Shown here in pieces: positions 10,436 to 18,682 of a stretch of 64,000 nt of DNA (positions are counted from its first letter, which is position 1; every line of letters starts with the position of its first letter). The notes beneath the pieces are model-generated. The model ran no database searches and was not told where the DNA came from. It worked only from the letters and a program-made list of their open reading frames with translations. Location: NCBI RefSeq assembly GCF_001048695.1, contig NZ_CVRB01000001.1, forward strand, positions 372,001-436,000. The letters are read 5' to 3'. Source of the stretch: Neobacillus massiliamazoniensis (GTDB lineage Bacteria; Bacillota; Bacilli; Bacillales; Cytobacillaceae). A program made the translations under genes and the position numbers.

Positions 10436-10940
10436 ATGTTTAATCCAAAAGAGTCTAGCCAAAGTGAATATGAATTTGTGTCTATTGATGAATTAGTTCC
10501 TGACGAACATCTCCTCCGTTTGATCGATAAATATATTGATTTTTCTTTCTTAAAAAGTTCGCCCTTTTTTTAGCGATGACAACAGTCGCCCTACTAATCC
10601 CCTTATTCTTTTTAAAATGATGTTTATTGGTTATCTTTACGGCATTCGTTCTGAGAGACTACTAGAAAGGGAAATAAAAATGAACATTGCCTACCGCTGG
10701 TTCTTAGGTTTGAAATTCCATGATCCGGTTCCCCATCACTCTACAATTAGTTGGAATCGGCAACATCGTTTTAAAGACACTGATATCTTTCAGGAAATTT
10801 TTGATGAAATTGTTCTTCAGGCAATCAATCACAAGATGGTCGGTGGTCGTGTTTTATTTACGGATTCAACTCATTTAAAAGCAAATGCAAATAAACACAA
10901 GTTTACAAAACAAGAAGTGGAAGTGGTTGCAATACTTTAG
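10436..10940 (+). pseudogene. IS1182-family transposase, frameshifted and truncated
   Basis: The frame from ATG 10436 gives MFNPKESSQSEYEFVSIDEL and continues to FLKSSPFF, then stops at about 10571. The next frame resumes immediately as VRPFFSDDNSRP and runs through FKMMFIGYLYGIRSE to VLFTDSTHLKANANKHKF, ending at 10940 where a family A element starts. IS1182-type transposases share SIDELVPxDHLLRxIDKYI and the GYLYGIRSERQLEREI region and are about 450 residues long. This copy therefore keeps about 165 residues with one frameshift and has lost the rest, including most of the DDE catalytic core. Confidence 0.85.
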
Positions 10941-11103
10941 GTTGATTTACCTCCCTGTTGATTGGAGCGGAGGGCACTCGACTCCTGCGGGATAGAGAGG
11001 TCACTGGAGACCCCACAGGCGCCATAGCGCCGAGGAGGCTCCAGGACCTCCCCGCGGAAAGCGAGTGCCCGGAGCGGAAATCAACTGGCCCATTTGCATG
11101 GAC
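10941..11103 (-). repeat. Short family A relative inside the IS remnant, right copy (inverted)
   Basis: It reads as the reverse complement of the left copy: GTTGATTGGAGCGGAGGGCA at its start, and GCGGAAAGCGAGTGCCCGG then GGAAATCAACTGG at its end. Arms GGCACTCG / CGAGTGCC make it a long hairpin. It interrupts the transposase frame. With the copy at 10230 it forms an inverted pair around the transposase fragment. Confidence 0.7.
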
Positions 11104-11217
11104 AATCAATAAATTTGGTATATAGATTCTGACAAAATAAAAAATTGCCGAGAAAAATACCCTTTCTCGACAATCCGAACAGACTGATACCGTCTGATTT
11201 CCATTAAGAATTTTACT

Positions 11218-11985
11218 CTAATATAAATCTTTAATTGGTGCAAAACTTTTTCGATGATACGGAGTTATTCCATGCTCTTCAATGGCTTTTATATGTTCCT
11301 TCGTGCCGTATCCCATGTTTTGCTCGAAGTGATAAACAGGATAAGATGCAGATATTTCCATCATTAAACGGTCTCTTGCAACTTTTGCTACAATGGAAGC
11401 AGCTGCAATAGAAACACTTTTGGCATCCCCTTTGATAATTGATTCAGATTCATAAGGCGTTTCAAGCTTCATGGCGTCAATTAATAATAAATCAGGTTTA
11501 ATATCTAGGGAGGCTATTGCTGATAGCATTGCTTTTTTTGTGGCCTCATAAATATTTATTCTGTCAATTTCTTCTGGATCTATCATAGAAATGCTAAAAG
11601 CTATTGCCTCTGATTTAATCTTTTCAGCATATTCTTCTCGTTTTTTTTCAGACAGCTTTTTTGAATCATCAATCCCGGGTAAGAAAAAATCCTCTGGCAA
11701 AATAACAGCGGAAGCAACTACCGGACCCGCAAGTGGCCCTCTGCCAACTTCGTCAATACCTGCGATCCACTGAAATCCTTGTGCTCGATATTTTCTCTCA
11801 TATTGTGTCATGTCGATAAATTTAGCCTCATAGAACCTTTCCCGCTCTTTTTCTTTTTTCCATTTGGCTAATAGATTTTGAACACCTTTTCTTTCATCCT
11901 TTACAACTTCTTGCAAGAAAGGGTGGGACTCATCCGAAATTGTCGATAACTGATTTTCAATTTGTTTGATTGTTTGCTTTTTCAT
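11218..11985 (-). CDS. rnhB: Ribonuclease HII
   Basis: Removes ribonucleotides and RNA primers from DNA-RNA hybrids. It has 255 residues when started at the ATG at 11985; a GTG nine bases upstream is inside the AGGTGA ribosome-binding site and is rejected. The catalytic core IAGIDEVGRGPLAGPVVASA holds the acidic DE pair, DSKKLSEKKREE follows, and LLIDAMKL carries the third acidic residue. The roughly 70-residue N-terminal extension is usual in Bacillus RNase HII. It is separated from rbgA, its usual operon neighbour, by a family A element. Confidence 0.97.
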   Translation of the reverse strand: MKKQTIKQIENQLSTISDESHPFLQEVVKDERKGVQNLLAKWKKEKERERFYEAKFIDMTQYERKYRAQGFQWIAGIDEVGRGPLAGPVVASAVILPEDFFLPGIDDSKKLSEKKREEYAEKIKSEAIAFSISMIDPEEIDRINIYEATKKAMLSAIASLDIKPDLLLIDAMKLETPYESESIIKGDAKSVSIAAASIVAKVARDRLMMEISASYPVYHFEQNMGYGTKEHIKAIEEHGITPYHRKSFAPIKDLY

Positions 11986-12010
11986 ATCATTCACCTAAGT
12001 TTTATTTAAA

Positions 12011-12252
12011 GGCTATGTTAAACATGGCTGTTGATTTCCGCTCAAGAAGCGAGCATCCGCGGGCTGTCCGGGGAGCCTCCTCGCCGCTGTAGCGCCTCCG
12101 GGGTCTCCCCTGCCCCGTACTCCCGCAGGACGTTGAATCAGCATCTTTGAATCAACACCGCACGAAGGAAATGCGATAGCATTTTCGAGGATCTCGCACC
12201 TTCCGCTCCAATCAACATAGTGGCAAAATCAGCAATGTTCTTTAACATAGCC
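12011..12252 (+). mobile_element. Family A MITE-like element, copy 2
   Basis: 242 bp between rbgA and rnhB. Ends are GGCTATGTTAAACATGGCTG on the left and TTCTTTAACATAGCC on the right, a good inverted repeat. Both ends carry the same G-to-A change relative to the usual GGCTGTG/CACAGCC, so pairing is preserved. The flanks TATTTAAA and TATAGAAA match at 6 of 8 positions, consistent with an old target duplication. The 5' domain is of the CAAGAAGCGAGCATCC type. Confidence 0.85.
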
Positions 12253-12265
12253 TATAGAAAAATAA

Positions 12266-12284
12266 AGCCCTCCAAAGGAGAGCT
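12266..12284 (-). terminator. rbgA terminator
   Basis: Minus strand AGCTCTCC TTT GGAGGGCT, an 8-bp stem with one G-T pair, then TTTATTTTT. It starts at the rbgA stop codon. Confidence 0.7.
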
Positions 12285-13156
12285 TACACATTATTCTCTT
12301 CAATTTGCATATCTTGCGGCCGCTCGAAGGAAAGCGGACCGAATTTTTCAAGTCTAATTTCACGGATTACCAATTCAGCTACTTTATCGTAGTCGATCAA
12401 TCCACCGCCCATTAAACAGCCTCTCAGCTTTCCAATGTGGTCAAATATGGCGACAACATCATCCGGTAAATTATCGAGCTGATATCGCTCTTTAAGCCGT
12501 TCAGGATAGGCTTTTTCCAAAAACCTTAACGAATATACTGTTAAATCCTGAAGGTTTAATAGGGTATCCTTAATTGCCCCAGTGATCGCCAGCTTCATTC
12601 CCACTTCTTGGTCTTCAAACTTCGGCCAAAGAATCCCAGGGGTATCCAATAGCTCCAACTCTTTTCCTACTTTAATCCATTGCTGAGCTTTCGTCACACC
12701 AGGAGTGTTCCCTGTCTTAGCAATGTTTTTTTTCGCCAAGCGATTAATTAAAGTGGATTTACCGGCATTTGGAATCCCAACAATCATGGCACGAATCGCC
12801 CTTGGCCGGACTCCTTTTGCTCTTAGGCGATCTAATTTTTCCTTTAAAATTTCATGAGAAGCCTGAACAATTTCTTTCATTCCTTCTCCAGCCTGAGAAT
12901 TAATAGCTAACGCTCTGATTCCTTTTTCTTTAAAGAAGGCAATCCATTGTTTGGTCACTTCTCTATCCGCCATATCAGCTTTGTTTAATAAAACCAGTCT
13001 TGGCTTGTGCTGAATAATTTCGTCTATCATCGGATTTCTGGAAGAGTATGGAATACGTGCATCAACTAATTCAAAGATAATATCTACAAGCTTTAATTTT
13101 TCTGTGACCTCTCTGCGAGCCTTTGCCATATGGCCTGGAAACCATTGAATCGTCAA
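12284..13156 (-). CDS. rbgA: RbgA (YlqF), 50S ribosome-assembly GTPase
   Basis: Circularly permuted GTPase required for late 50S subunit assembly. It has 290 residues (B. subtilis 282). [16 protein letters not shown] opens the protein, then the G4 motif LLNKADMAD at about 57, then G1 [12 protein letters not shown] at about 127 and G3 DTPGILWPK at about 174, the order expected for YlqF/YawG proteins. The C-terminal domain is present. It starts 17 bp after lepB and is the last gene of that pair before a terminator. Confidence 0.97.
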   Translation of the reverse strand: MTIQWFPGHMAKARREVTEKLKLVDIIFELVDARIPYSSRNPMIDEIIQHKPRLVLLNKADMADREVTKQWIAFFKEKGIRALAINSQAGEGMKEIVQASHEILKEKLDRLRAKGVRPRAIRAMIVGIPNAGKSTLINRLAKKNIAKTGNTPGVTKAQQWIKVGKELELLDTPGILWPKFEDQEVGMKLAITGAIKDTLLNLQDLTVYSLRFLEKAYPERLKERYQLDNLPDDVVAIFDHIGKLRGCLMGGGLIDYDKVAELVIREIRLEKFGPLSFERPQDMQIEENNV

Positions 13157-13173
13157 AGTGCCACCTCCAAACT

Positions 13174-13734
13174 CTATTTCAATTTAACAAAATGGGCATC
13201 CTTTAACGGCCAATATACGACGGTTGCCTTACCGATGACTTTATTCATCGGAACGGCGCCGATATGTCGGCTGTCCTTACTAAAGCGGCGGTTATCACCC
13301 ATAACAAACAATTCCCCTTTAGGAACTGTCTTTTGTCCCACTGCTGTTTCATCTAAGGTAAACGGATCTGTTAGCGGTCCATCTGTTACTTGTTTTTTAT
13401 ACTCATCTAAATATGGTTCTTTATACGCTTTACCATTGACATATAATGTATCATTTTTATACTCAATTTTATCACCTGGAAGACCAATAACCCGCTTTAT
13501 GTAATCTTTGTTTTCTGGTGCATGGAAAACGATAATATCAAATCGTTGAGGCTTGCCAATTTCATAAGACAATTTATTGACAATCATTCTATCCTGATTC
13601 TTTAATGTTGGCATCATGGATAGCCCATCAACCACGATTGGAGCAAATAGGAAATAACGAATAACTGCAGCGAGGATAACGGCAATTAACAGTGCTTTCG
13701 TCCATTCCCAAAGTTCATTTTTCTTTTTTGTCAT
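13174..13734 (-). CDS. lepB: Type I signal peptidase (SipS/LepB family)
   Basis: Membrane-anchored serine-lysine protease that removes Sec signal peptides on the outer face of the membrane. It has 186 residues. One N-terminal membrane segment spans about 12-30 ([19 protein letters not shown]). The catalytic Ser39 is in DGLSMMPTL, Lys80 in [12 protein letters not shown], and the conserved [11 protein letters not shown] box is at about 146. B. subtilis lacks a signal peptidase gene at this locus, whereas several other Bacillus species carry one between rplS and rbgA. Gene symbol by family; the paralogue number cannot be judged. Confidence 0.95.
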   Translation of the reverse strand: MTKKKNELWEWTKALLIAVILAAVIRYFLFAPIVVDGLSMMPTLKNQDRMIVNKLSYEIGKPQRFDIIVFHAPENKDYIKRVIGLPGDKIEYKNDTLYVNGKAYKEPYLDEYKKQVTDGPLTDPFTLDETAVGQKTVPKGELFVMGDNRRFSKDSRHIGAVPMNKVIGKATVVYWPLKDAHFVKLK

Positions 13735-13919
13735 TCAAATACCCACCAATCACTAAAAAAAGTTTTATTGAGCTTATTTTACATAACTTCAACCGATTTA
13801 ACACGATGGGAGATGATTTTTTAATTAAACTTTAATATTTTTAATTGTGAAAGCGTTCTTTACCAGGTACTGGAACTGGATAATTATTGATGTAAATGGT
13901 TTCTTTTCGTTTAAAAAAA

Positions 13920-13938
13920 GGGCTTGCAATGCAAGCCC
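13920..13938 (-). terminator. rplS terminator
   Basis: Perfect 8-bp stem GGGCTTGC AAT GCAAGCCC followed on the minus strand by seven Ts, starting 8 bp past the rplS stop. A cre-like TGAAAGCGTTCTTT lies further on at 13848-13861 with no clear promoter nearby. Confidence 0.9.
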
Positions 13939-13946
13939 CCTTTTGT

Positions 13947-14291
13947 TTATCGAATTTCTTTGATTCTTGCTTTTTTACCGCGAAGTTCACGTAAGTAGTA
14001 AAGCTTAGCACGGCGGACTTTACCGCGGCGAATTACTTCAAGCTTCGCAATTTTTGGTGTGTGTAATGGGAATGCACGCTCAACGCCAACACCGTAAGAA
14101 ATCTTACGTACTGTAAAAGTTTCGCTAATTCCACCACCACGACGCTTAATCACAACACCTTCGAATAACTGAATCCGCTCACGAGTACCCTCGATAACTT
14201 TAACGTGAACACGTACTGTATCACCAGGACGGAAAGCTGGAAGATCAGAACGAAGTTGTTCTTTTGTGATTTCCTCAATTAATTTATGCAT
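13947..14291 (-). CDS. rplS: 50S ribosomal protein L19
   Basis: Ribosomal protein at the 30S-50S interface. It has 114 residues from the ATG at 14291 ([14 protein letters not shown]), preceded by GGAAGGAG. The open frame runs 21 codons further upstream, but that part is leader sequence. Conserved [28 protein letters not shown] and [11 protein letters not shown] are present. It is followed by a strong terminator and is separated from trmD by a 144-bp leader, so it can be expressed apart from it. Confidence 0.98.
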   Translation of the reverse strand: MHKLIEEITKEQLRSDLPAFRPGDTVRVHVKVIEGTRERIQLFEGVVIKRRGGGISETFTVRKISYGVGVERAFPLHTPKIAKLEVIRRGKVRRAKLYYLRELRGKKARIKEIR

Positions 14292-14400
14292 CGTTTTCAA
14301 CTCCTTCCAACAGATGCTCATACAAACTATTAACTTGAAATTGCAGCGGAACATCGTTATAAGACCCTATCTGAAACAATATCAGCTTAAGTCACAAGAT
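14292..14400 (-). promoter_or_regulatory. Candidate L19 leader upstream of rplS
   Basis: The leader between trmD and rplS contains GATGTTCCGCTGCA. Its TTCC can pair with GGAA of the rplS ribosome-binding site (GGAAGGAG), and its GATG with CATC just before it. Firmicutes carry a known L19 autoregulatory leader at this place; that this is one is an inference from position and this pairing, not from a covariance search. Confidence 0.45.
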
Positions 14401-14435
14401 GTATCTTAACATAAATAGTGTACAATAAGCAATAG

Positions 14436-15179
14436 CTACTCGTATTCTTTTTTTACTTCTTCTAGCCATTTTTGTTGGCTTTTTGTTAATTCAATTTTCT
14501 CAAAAAGGTCAGGGCGTCTAACTAGTGTCCGCCTCAATGCTTCTTTATTCCGCCACTCTTCAATCAATTTGTGATTCCCTGATAACAGGACTTCGGGAAC
14601 CTTCCAGCTACGAAAATCAGCAGGTCTAGTGTAATGAGGATGCTCAAGCAGCCCCGTACTAAAGGAATCCTTCATGTGGGACTCTTCGTTTCCTAACACC
14701 TCAGGCAAAAGGCGGACAATGCTATCAATAACCACCATAGCCCCTAGTTCACCGCCTGTTAAAACATAATCACCTATCGATATTTCATCCGTCACCACAT
14801 GCTCACGAATCCGCTCATCATATCCCTCATAATGACCACATATAAAAATCAGATGATCTTCTTTTGCCAATTCCTCAGCTTTCCTTTGATCATAGCGTTC
14901 ACCTTGCGGGCAAAGTAGAATGACCCTTGTTTTACCAGATGTAGCTTTTGCTTTAAGATCATCCACAGCATCAAATATCGGCTGTGGCATTAATACCATT
15001 CCCGCACCGCCGCCATAGGGATAGTCATCGACAGAATTATGCTTGTTATCGGCATAGTCGCGAAAATTAATTACACCATATGACACAGCTGACTTTTCAG
15101 CGGCTTTATGCAAAATTGATTGTCCGAGTACACCTGAAAACATTTCTGGGAACAATGTAAGCACATCAATTTTCATCAT
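14436..15179 (-). CDS. trmD: tRNA (guanine-37-N1) methyltransferase TrmD
   Basis: SPOUT-family enzyme that makes m1G37 and prevents frameshifting. It has 247 residues. [13 protein letters not shown] opens the protein, [10 protein letters not shown] lies at about 55, [17 protein letters not shown] [13 protein letters not shown] at about 110 and the trefoil-knot SAM site [15 protein letters not shown] at about 133. The ATGATG start overlaps the rimM stop (TGA within ATGATG), so translation is coupled. In B. subtilis this operon runs rpsP-ylqC-ylqD-rimM-trmD-rplS. Confidence 0.98.
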   Translation of the reverse strand: MMKIDVLTLFPEMFSGVLGQSILHKAAEKSAVSYGVINFRDYADNKHNSVDDYPYGGGAGMVLMPQPIFDAVDDLKAKATSGKTRVILLCPQGERYDQRKAEELAKEDHLIFICGHYEGYDERIREHVVTDEISIGDYVLTGGELGAMVVIDSIVRLLPEVLGNEESHMKDSFSTGLLEHPHYTRPADFRSWKVPEVLLSGNHKLIEEWRNKEALRRTLVRRPDLFEKIELTKSQQKWLEEVKKEYE

Positions 15180-15694
15180 GAAAGCAGCCCTTCCATCGGC
15201 TCTATGAAAACGGTTTTTTCTTTTACATCTACTTTTTTAACAACATCGTAAATATAAGGAATCAAAACCTCCTTGCCTCCCTTGCCTTTTACGACCCATA
15301 CATCATTTGCTCCCGGAGTCAGAATTTCGGTAATTTTTCCGATTTCATCCCCATTCATAGTAAAAACCATGCAGCCGATTATTTCATGATAATAATATTC
15401 ATCCTCATTCAATTCACCAAGCTGTGATTCGGGTACCTTCAATATCCCATCACGAAACTTTTCAACATCATTAATGTTTTCGAAGCCTTCAAATGTTAAT
15501 AGTTCAAAATTTTTATGGGTTCGGTGGCTTTTAATCGTTAATTCAATAGGTGTGGTAGATTTCGGCAAAAACAAGTATAAAACGTTTCCTACTTTATATC
15601 GCGCTTCCGGGAAATCAGTTCTCGATATAACACGAACTTCTCCTTTTATTCCATGGGTATTGACAATTTTCCCGACATTAAACCATTTTTCCAT
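15176..15694 (-). CDS. rimM: RimM, 16S rRNA processing/30S maturation factor
   Basis: Binds ribosomal protein S19 and helps mature the 30S head. It has 172 residues from the ATG at 15694 ([20 protein letters not shown]), chosen because AGAAGGTG lies 9 bases upstream; the frame extends 26 codons further but without family similarity. The N-terminal RimM domain and the C-terminal PRC-barrel part ([21 protein letters not shown]) are both present. It starts 8 bp after ylqD and overlaps trmD. Confidence 0.96.
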   Translation of the reverse strand: MEKWFNVGKIVNTHGIKGEVRVISRTDFPEARYKVGNVLYLFLPKSTTPIELTIKSHRTHKNFELLTFEGFENINDVEKFRDGILKVPESQLGELNEDEYYYHEIIGCMVFTMNGDEIGKITEILTPGANDVWVVKGKGGKEVLIPYIYDVVKKVDVKEKTVFIEPMEGLLS

Positions 15695-15702
15695 TTCACT
15701 TT

Positions 15703-16092
15703 TCACCTTCTTATATCTTCTATAATGCCGTCCTTTATGATAATTGAGGGTTTCCCTATTTTTTCGTCCCAAAGGTCACCAACCTTTATTTCAACAAGGG
15801 CTTGGACTTCCTTTTCCTTAAGTTCACTGCCTAATGGTAGCATATGTAATTGTTCAATTTGAAACTCAAGGAGTTTTTCTTTTTCTTTGCGGGATTGGAT
15901 TTCCTTTTCGAAATTTTTTTTTAGTGCTGTGGGTGAAAAGGTTTTGGACTTTTCCAATCGTTTCAGTTCAAATTGAAGCTGGCTGCACTCTTTTTGAAGC
16001 TGCTGCATTTGGGAATGATATTTTTCTAATAGTTTTTTTCTGCTATTTTCTGTTAATATCTGCTTCACCACAACATTTTGAATGATTTGCAT
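15703..16092 (-). CDS. ylqD: YlqD family protein
   Basis: 129 residues, like B. subtilis YlqD (128). It begins [20 protein letters not shown], has a charged, probably coiled-coil region over about 20-85 rich in K, E and Q, and ends in a small domain with [17 protein letters not shown]. The family has no established function that I can state. It begins after a cluster of hairpins that separates it from khpA, and is followed at 8 bp by rimM. Confidence 0.9.
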   Translation of the reverse strand: MQIIQNVVVKQILTENSRKKLLEKYHSQMQQLQKECSQLQFELKRLEKSKTFSPTALKKNFEKEIQSRKEKEKLLEFQIEQLHMLPLGSELKEKEVQALVEIKVGDLWDEKIGKPSIIIKDGIIEDIRR

Positions 16093-16137
16093 AAGATTGC
16101 CTCCTTCTTAACTTAAAGCTTTTCTTATAACAAAAAA

Positions 16138-16217
16138 GGGAGGACTGTTGATCCCTCCCTTTCATCTAGATGTCTAGATTCAGCGCCCGTTTAGTGAAAC
16201 TCACTAAACGGGCGCTG
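16138..16217. terminator. Hairpin cluster between khpA and ylqD
   Basis: Three palindromes lie side by side. GGGAGG...CCCTCCC (16138-16159), followed by six Ts on the minus strand, is a normal khpA terminator. ATCTAGA-TG-TCTAGAT occupies 16165-16180. Then comes a perfect 17-bp stem CAGCGCCCGTTTAGTGA / TCACTAAACGGGCGCTG with a 3-base loop (16181-16217). The last one has no T tract in either direction. Together they split the unit that is continuous in B. subtilis. Confidence 0.8.
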
Positions 16218-16240
16218 AAGCTTTAATTTGATGCAAAAAG

Positions 16241-16471
16241 CTATTCACCAATTTCTAGAAAAATCTTTTTCTGTTGTGATGATCCTGCTGCATAGACAAC
16301 AGTCCTAATGGCCTTTGCAACTCGCCCTTGCTTGCCGATTACTTTTCCCATATCCGCCTTATTAACGGAAAGTTGATATGTGATGGTTGAAGTATTTTCT
16401 ACAACATCGACATGAACCTCATCGGGAAAATCAACAATGGGCTTAACAATCGTTTCGATTAGTTGTTTCAT
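16241..16471 (-). CDS. khpA: KhpA (YlqC), KH-domain RNA-binding protein
   Basis: 76 residues, essentially one KH domain. The RNA-binding GXXG loop sits in MGKVIGKQGRVAKAIR at about 41-56. In Firmicutes KhpA pairs with KhpB (Jag) and affects cell division and mRNA levels; the partner is not in this window. It lies 12 bp downstream of rpsP and ends before the hairpin cluster at 16138-16217. Confidence 0.95.
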   Translation of the reverse strand: MKQLIETIVKPIVDFPDEVHVDVVENTSTITYQLSVNKADMGKVIGKQGRVAKAIRTVVYAAGSSQQKKIFLEIGE

Positions 16472-16483
16472 TATCCGTTACGA

Positions 16484-16756
16484 TTACTTGCTTAATTTTG
16501 CATTATGGAATTTTTCCATGATGCCTTGGCTTGAGAAAAGATTACGAACTGTATCAGATGGTTTTGCTCCGTCTTGTAACCATTTAAGAGCCAATTCTTC
16601 ATTGATATCAAGCAAAGCTGGTTGTGCAACTGGATTGTATGTTCCAACGATTTCAATGTAACGTCCATCACGTGGTGAACGAGAATCTGCTACTACAATA
16701 CGATAGAAAGGAGTTTTCTTAGCTCCCATACGTTTTAAACGAATTTTTACTGCCAT
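16484..16756 (-). CDS. rpsP: 30S ribosomal protein S16
   Basis: 90 residues from the ATG at 16756 ([20 protein letters not shown]) with GGAGGTG 11 bases upstream; eleven upstream codons are not part of the protein. Conserved [21 protein letters not shown] is intact. It leads an rpsP-khpA unit with its own promoter just upstream. Confidence 0.98.
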   Translation of the reverse strand: MAVKIRLKRMGAKKTPFYRIVVADSRSPRDGRYIEIVGTYNPVAQPALLDINEELALKWLQDGAKPSDTVRNLFSSQGIMEKFHNAKLSK

Positions 16757-16795
16757 TTTTAATAAGCACCTCCGAAATGTTTTACACAAGAAATA

Positions 16796-16824
16796 ATATT
16801 ACAGAAAAGTATTTGGTTTGTAAA
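16796..16824 (-). promoter_or_regulatory. rpsP promoter
   Basis: TTTACA (16819-16824), 17-bp spacer, TAATAT (16796-16801) on the minus strand, 40 bp ahead of the rpsP start. The upstream TTTACA is also one arm of a small GTAAAG/CTTTAC inverted repeat after ffh. Confidence 0.6.
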
Positions 16825-16852
16825 GGTTTTTCTCTTTACAGAATCAAAAAAA

Positions 16853-18205
16853 TTAAAAAGGCTTAAACGGAAACTTGAAACCGCCCTTTTTCTTTCCTTT
16901 TTGTTGCATGCCAGTCATTTGCTTCATCATTTTTTTCATATCCTCAAACTGCTTAAGTAAACGGTTTACCTCAGGAACAGTACGTCCGCTTCCTTTAGCA
17001 ATCCTCCGTTTGCGATTCGAGTTCATGATTTCCGGATGAATCTTCTCTTCCTTCGTCATGGAACGAATGATGGCCTCAACGTGAGCAATTTGTTTTTCGT
17101 CGACTTGCAGATTATTCAAACCTTTGATTTTATTTGCCCCTGGCATCATTTTTAACAATTCGTCAAGCGGTCCTAATTTACGAACCTGACCAAGTTGATC
17201 TAAAAAGTCATCAAGCGTAAAGGTAGCTGTCCGCATTTTCTGCTCCAGCTCTTTTGCTTTTTCCTCATCCACATTGGCTTGGGCTTTTTCAATTAAGGTA
17301 AGCACATCACCCATGCCTAGAATCCTAGATGCCATCCTTTCAGGGTGAAAGGGCTCAATCGCATCCATTTTCTCCCCAAGACCAACGAATTTAATTGGTG
17401 TTTGAGTTACAGCACGAATGGAAAGAGCAGCACCGCCGCGGGTATCACCATCAAGCTTTGTCAATACAACACCGGTTAAACCAAGCTGTTCATTAAAGCT
17501 TTGTGCGACATTGACAGCATCCTGACCTGTCATCGCATCGACAACGAGGAAGATTTCATCAGGTTTAGTTAACTCTTTAATGTCCTTTAACTCATCCATC
17601 AATGCTTCATCGACATGAAGTCGGCCAGCGGTATCGATTAGGACATAATCTTGATGTTCTTCTTTTGCTTTGGCAATCGCCTGCTTGGCAATTTCAACCG
17701 GACTTACTTGGTCTCCAAGTGAGAAAACAGGCATATCCAATTGTTTTCCAAGTGTTTGTAGCTGCTTGATTGCAGCTGGGCGATAAATATCAGCAGCAAC
17801 TAGCAATGGTTTGCGGTTATACTTCTTGCGAAGCAGATTAGCAAGCTTTCCTGTTGTAGTCGTTTTACCGGCACCCTGCAGGCCGACCATCATAATGACT
17901 GTCGGTGGACGATTCGAGACAGCAATTTTGCTTTGTTCACCGCCCATTAATGCTGTTAATTCCTCATTAACGATTTTAATAATCTGCTGTCCAGGAGTTA
18001 AACTTTTTAAAACTTCCTGTCCAACGGCGCGTTCACTGACTTTCTTTACGAAATCTTTGACAACTTTGAAGTTAACGTCTGCTTCGAGAAGAGCAAGGCG
18101 AACTTCACGCATCATTTCTTTTACATCCGTTTCAGAGACCTTTCCTTTGCCACGGATTTTTTGTATGGTACTCTGCAGTCGGTCGGCTAATCCTTCAAAT
18201 GCCAT
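16853..18205 (-). CDS. ffh: Signal recognition particle protein Ffh (SRP54)
   Basis: GTPase that binds signal sequences on ribosomes together with the 4.5S/scRNA and docks on FtsY. It has 450 residues. N domain 1-95, G1 GLQGAGKTTTTGKLA at about 105-119, DTAGR at about 190, TKLDGDTRGGAALS at about 247, and a C-terminal M domain (from about 300) with methionine-rich MMKQMTGMQQ. It lies 17 bp after ylxM in a two-gene operon, with ftsY in a separate unit further upstream. Confidence 0.98.
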   Translation of the reverse strand: MAFEGLADRLQSTIQKIRGKGKVSETDVKEMMREVRLALLEADVNFKVVKDFVKKVSERAVGQEVLKSLTPGQQIIKIVNEELTALMGGEQSKIAVSNRPPTVIMMVGLQGAGKTTTTGKLANLLRKKYNRKPLLVAADIYRPAAIKQLQTLGKQLDMPVFSLGDQVSPVEIAKQAIAKAKEEHQDYVLIDTAGRLHVDEALMDELKDIKELTKPDEIFLVVDAMTGQDAVNVAQSFNEQLGLTGVVLTKLDGDTRGGAALSIRAVTQTPIKFVGLGEKMDAIEPFHPERMASRILGMGDVLTLIEKAQANVDEEKAKELEQKMRTATFTLDDFLDQLGQVRKLGPLDELLKMMPGANKIKGLNNLQVDEKQIAHVEAIIRSMTKEEKIHPEIMNSNRKRRIAKGSGRTVPEVNRLLKQFEDMKKMMKQMTGMQQKGKKKGGFKFPFKPF

Positions 18206-18222
18206 TCATGCCGCCTCCAAAT

Positions 18223-18552
18223 CTAATCTAATTTCGCAAGCTCCTCAATAGCTTCCAATATTACCTGCTTTGAACAATCTTCATTAAGTGATTTTTTTAA
18301 TTGGTTTAGGAGCCTAGTTCGCTCTTGAAACTTTTGAAATAATAGCAGCTTTTCCTCATATTCCTCCAGCATTGCTTCCGTCCGCTTTATGTTATCATAA
18401 ACGGCTTGGCGGCTAACCTCATACTCTTCGGCAATTTCCCCTAGAGAGTAATCGTCTAAATAATAGAGGGACATATAGCTCTGCTGCTTTGGCGTTAACA
18501 ACGAAAAGTAAAAATCATAAAGATAGTTCATTCGAGTTGTCTTCTCAAGCAT
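18223..18552 (-). CDS. ylxM: YlxM, UPF0122 helix-turn-helix protein linked to SRP
   Basis: 109 residues with a sigma-70 region 4-like helix-turn-helix ([27 protein letters not shown], residues 28-53). The family (streptococcal YlxM) has been tied to SRP function and is nearly always next to ffh. First gene of ylxM-ffh with a near-consensus promoter. The frame opens [24 protein letters not shown] precedes the first ATG. Confidence 0.93.
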   Translation of the reverse strand: MLEKTTRMNYLYDFYFSLLTPKQQSYMSLYYLDDYSLGEIAEEYEVSRQAVYDNIKRTEAMLEEYEEKLLLFQKFQERTRLLNQLKKSLNEDCSKQVILEAIEELAKLD

Positions 18553-18596
18553 GCCATGAGCTCCCTTCTTGTTAAGTGAAAAGCCTTTACAAAAGT

Positions 18597-18625
18597 AGTT
18601 TACACAGCAGGAAACCTTATGTCAA
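18597..18625 (-). promoter_or_regulatory. ylxM-ffh promoter
   Basis: Perfect TTGACA (18620-18625), 17-bp spacer and TAAACT (18597-18602) with an upstream TG dinucleotide, about 45 bp before the ylxM start. One of the clearest promoters in the window. Confidence 0.8.
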
Positions 18626-18682
18626 GATAATGCCTTAACATCAATAAGTGTTTCGTATTTTGATAGGTTTCTAAATTAAAAA

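Larger units (their letters stand above)
10117..11196. mobile_element. Degraded IS1182-family insertion bounded by a 17-bp hairpin duplication
   Basis: The bounds are near-identical direct repeats CAGACTGATACCATCTG (10117-10133) and CAGACTGATACCGTCTG (11180-11196). Inside them the ends form an inverted repeat: TTCAGGCTGTCGAAAAA on the left, and TTCGGATTGTCGAGAAA read on the minus strand on the right. It encloses the N-terminal part of an IS1182-type transposase (10436-10940) and two short family A elements in opposite orientation. Most of the transposase is gone, so it cannot move by itself. The duplicated target looks like the rnhB terminator. Confidence 0.8.

Noticed and set aside
10540..10580. 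Programmed frameshifting in the IS transposase
   Set aside because: Going from the first to the second frame needs +1 (or -2), the A-rich site is not a canonical -1 slippery heptamer, and the gene is truncated anyway. Plain decay is simpler.
14292..14354. L19 with 21 extra N-terminal residues
   Set aside because: Family members start MHKLIEE, and a strong GGAAGGAG lies directly before the ATG at 14291.
17811..18251. 146-codon plus-strand frame opposite ffh
   Set aside because: Shadow of the ffh GTPase domain, with low-complexity composition and no support.
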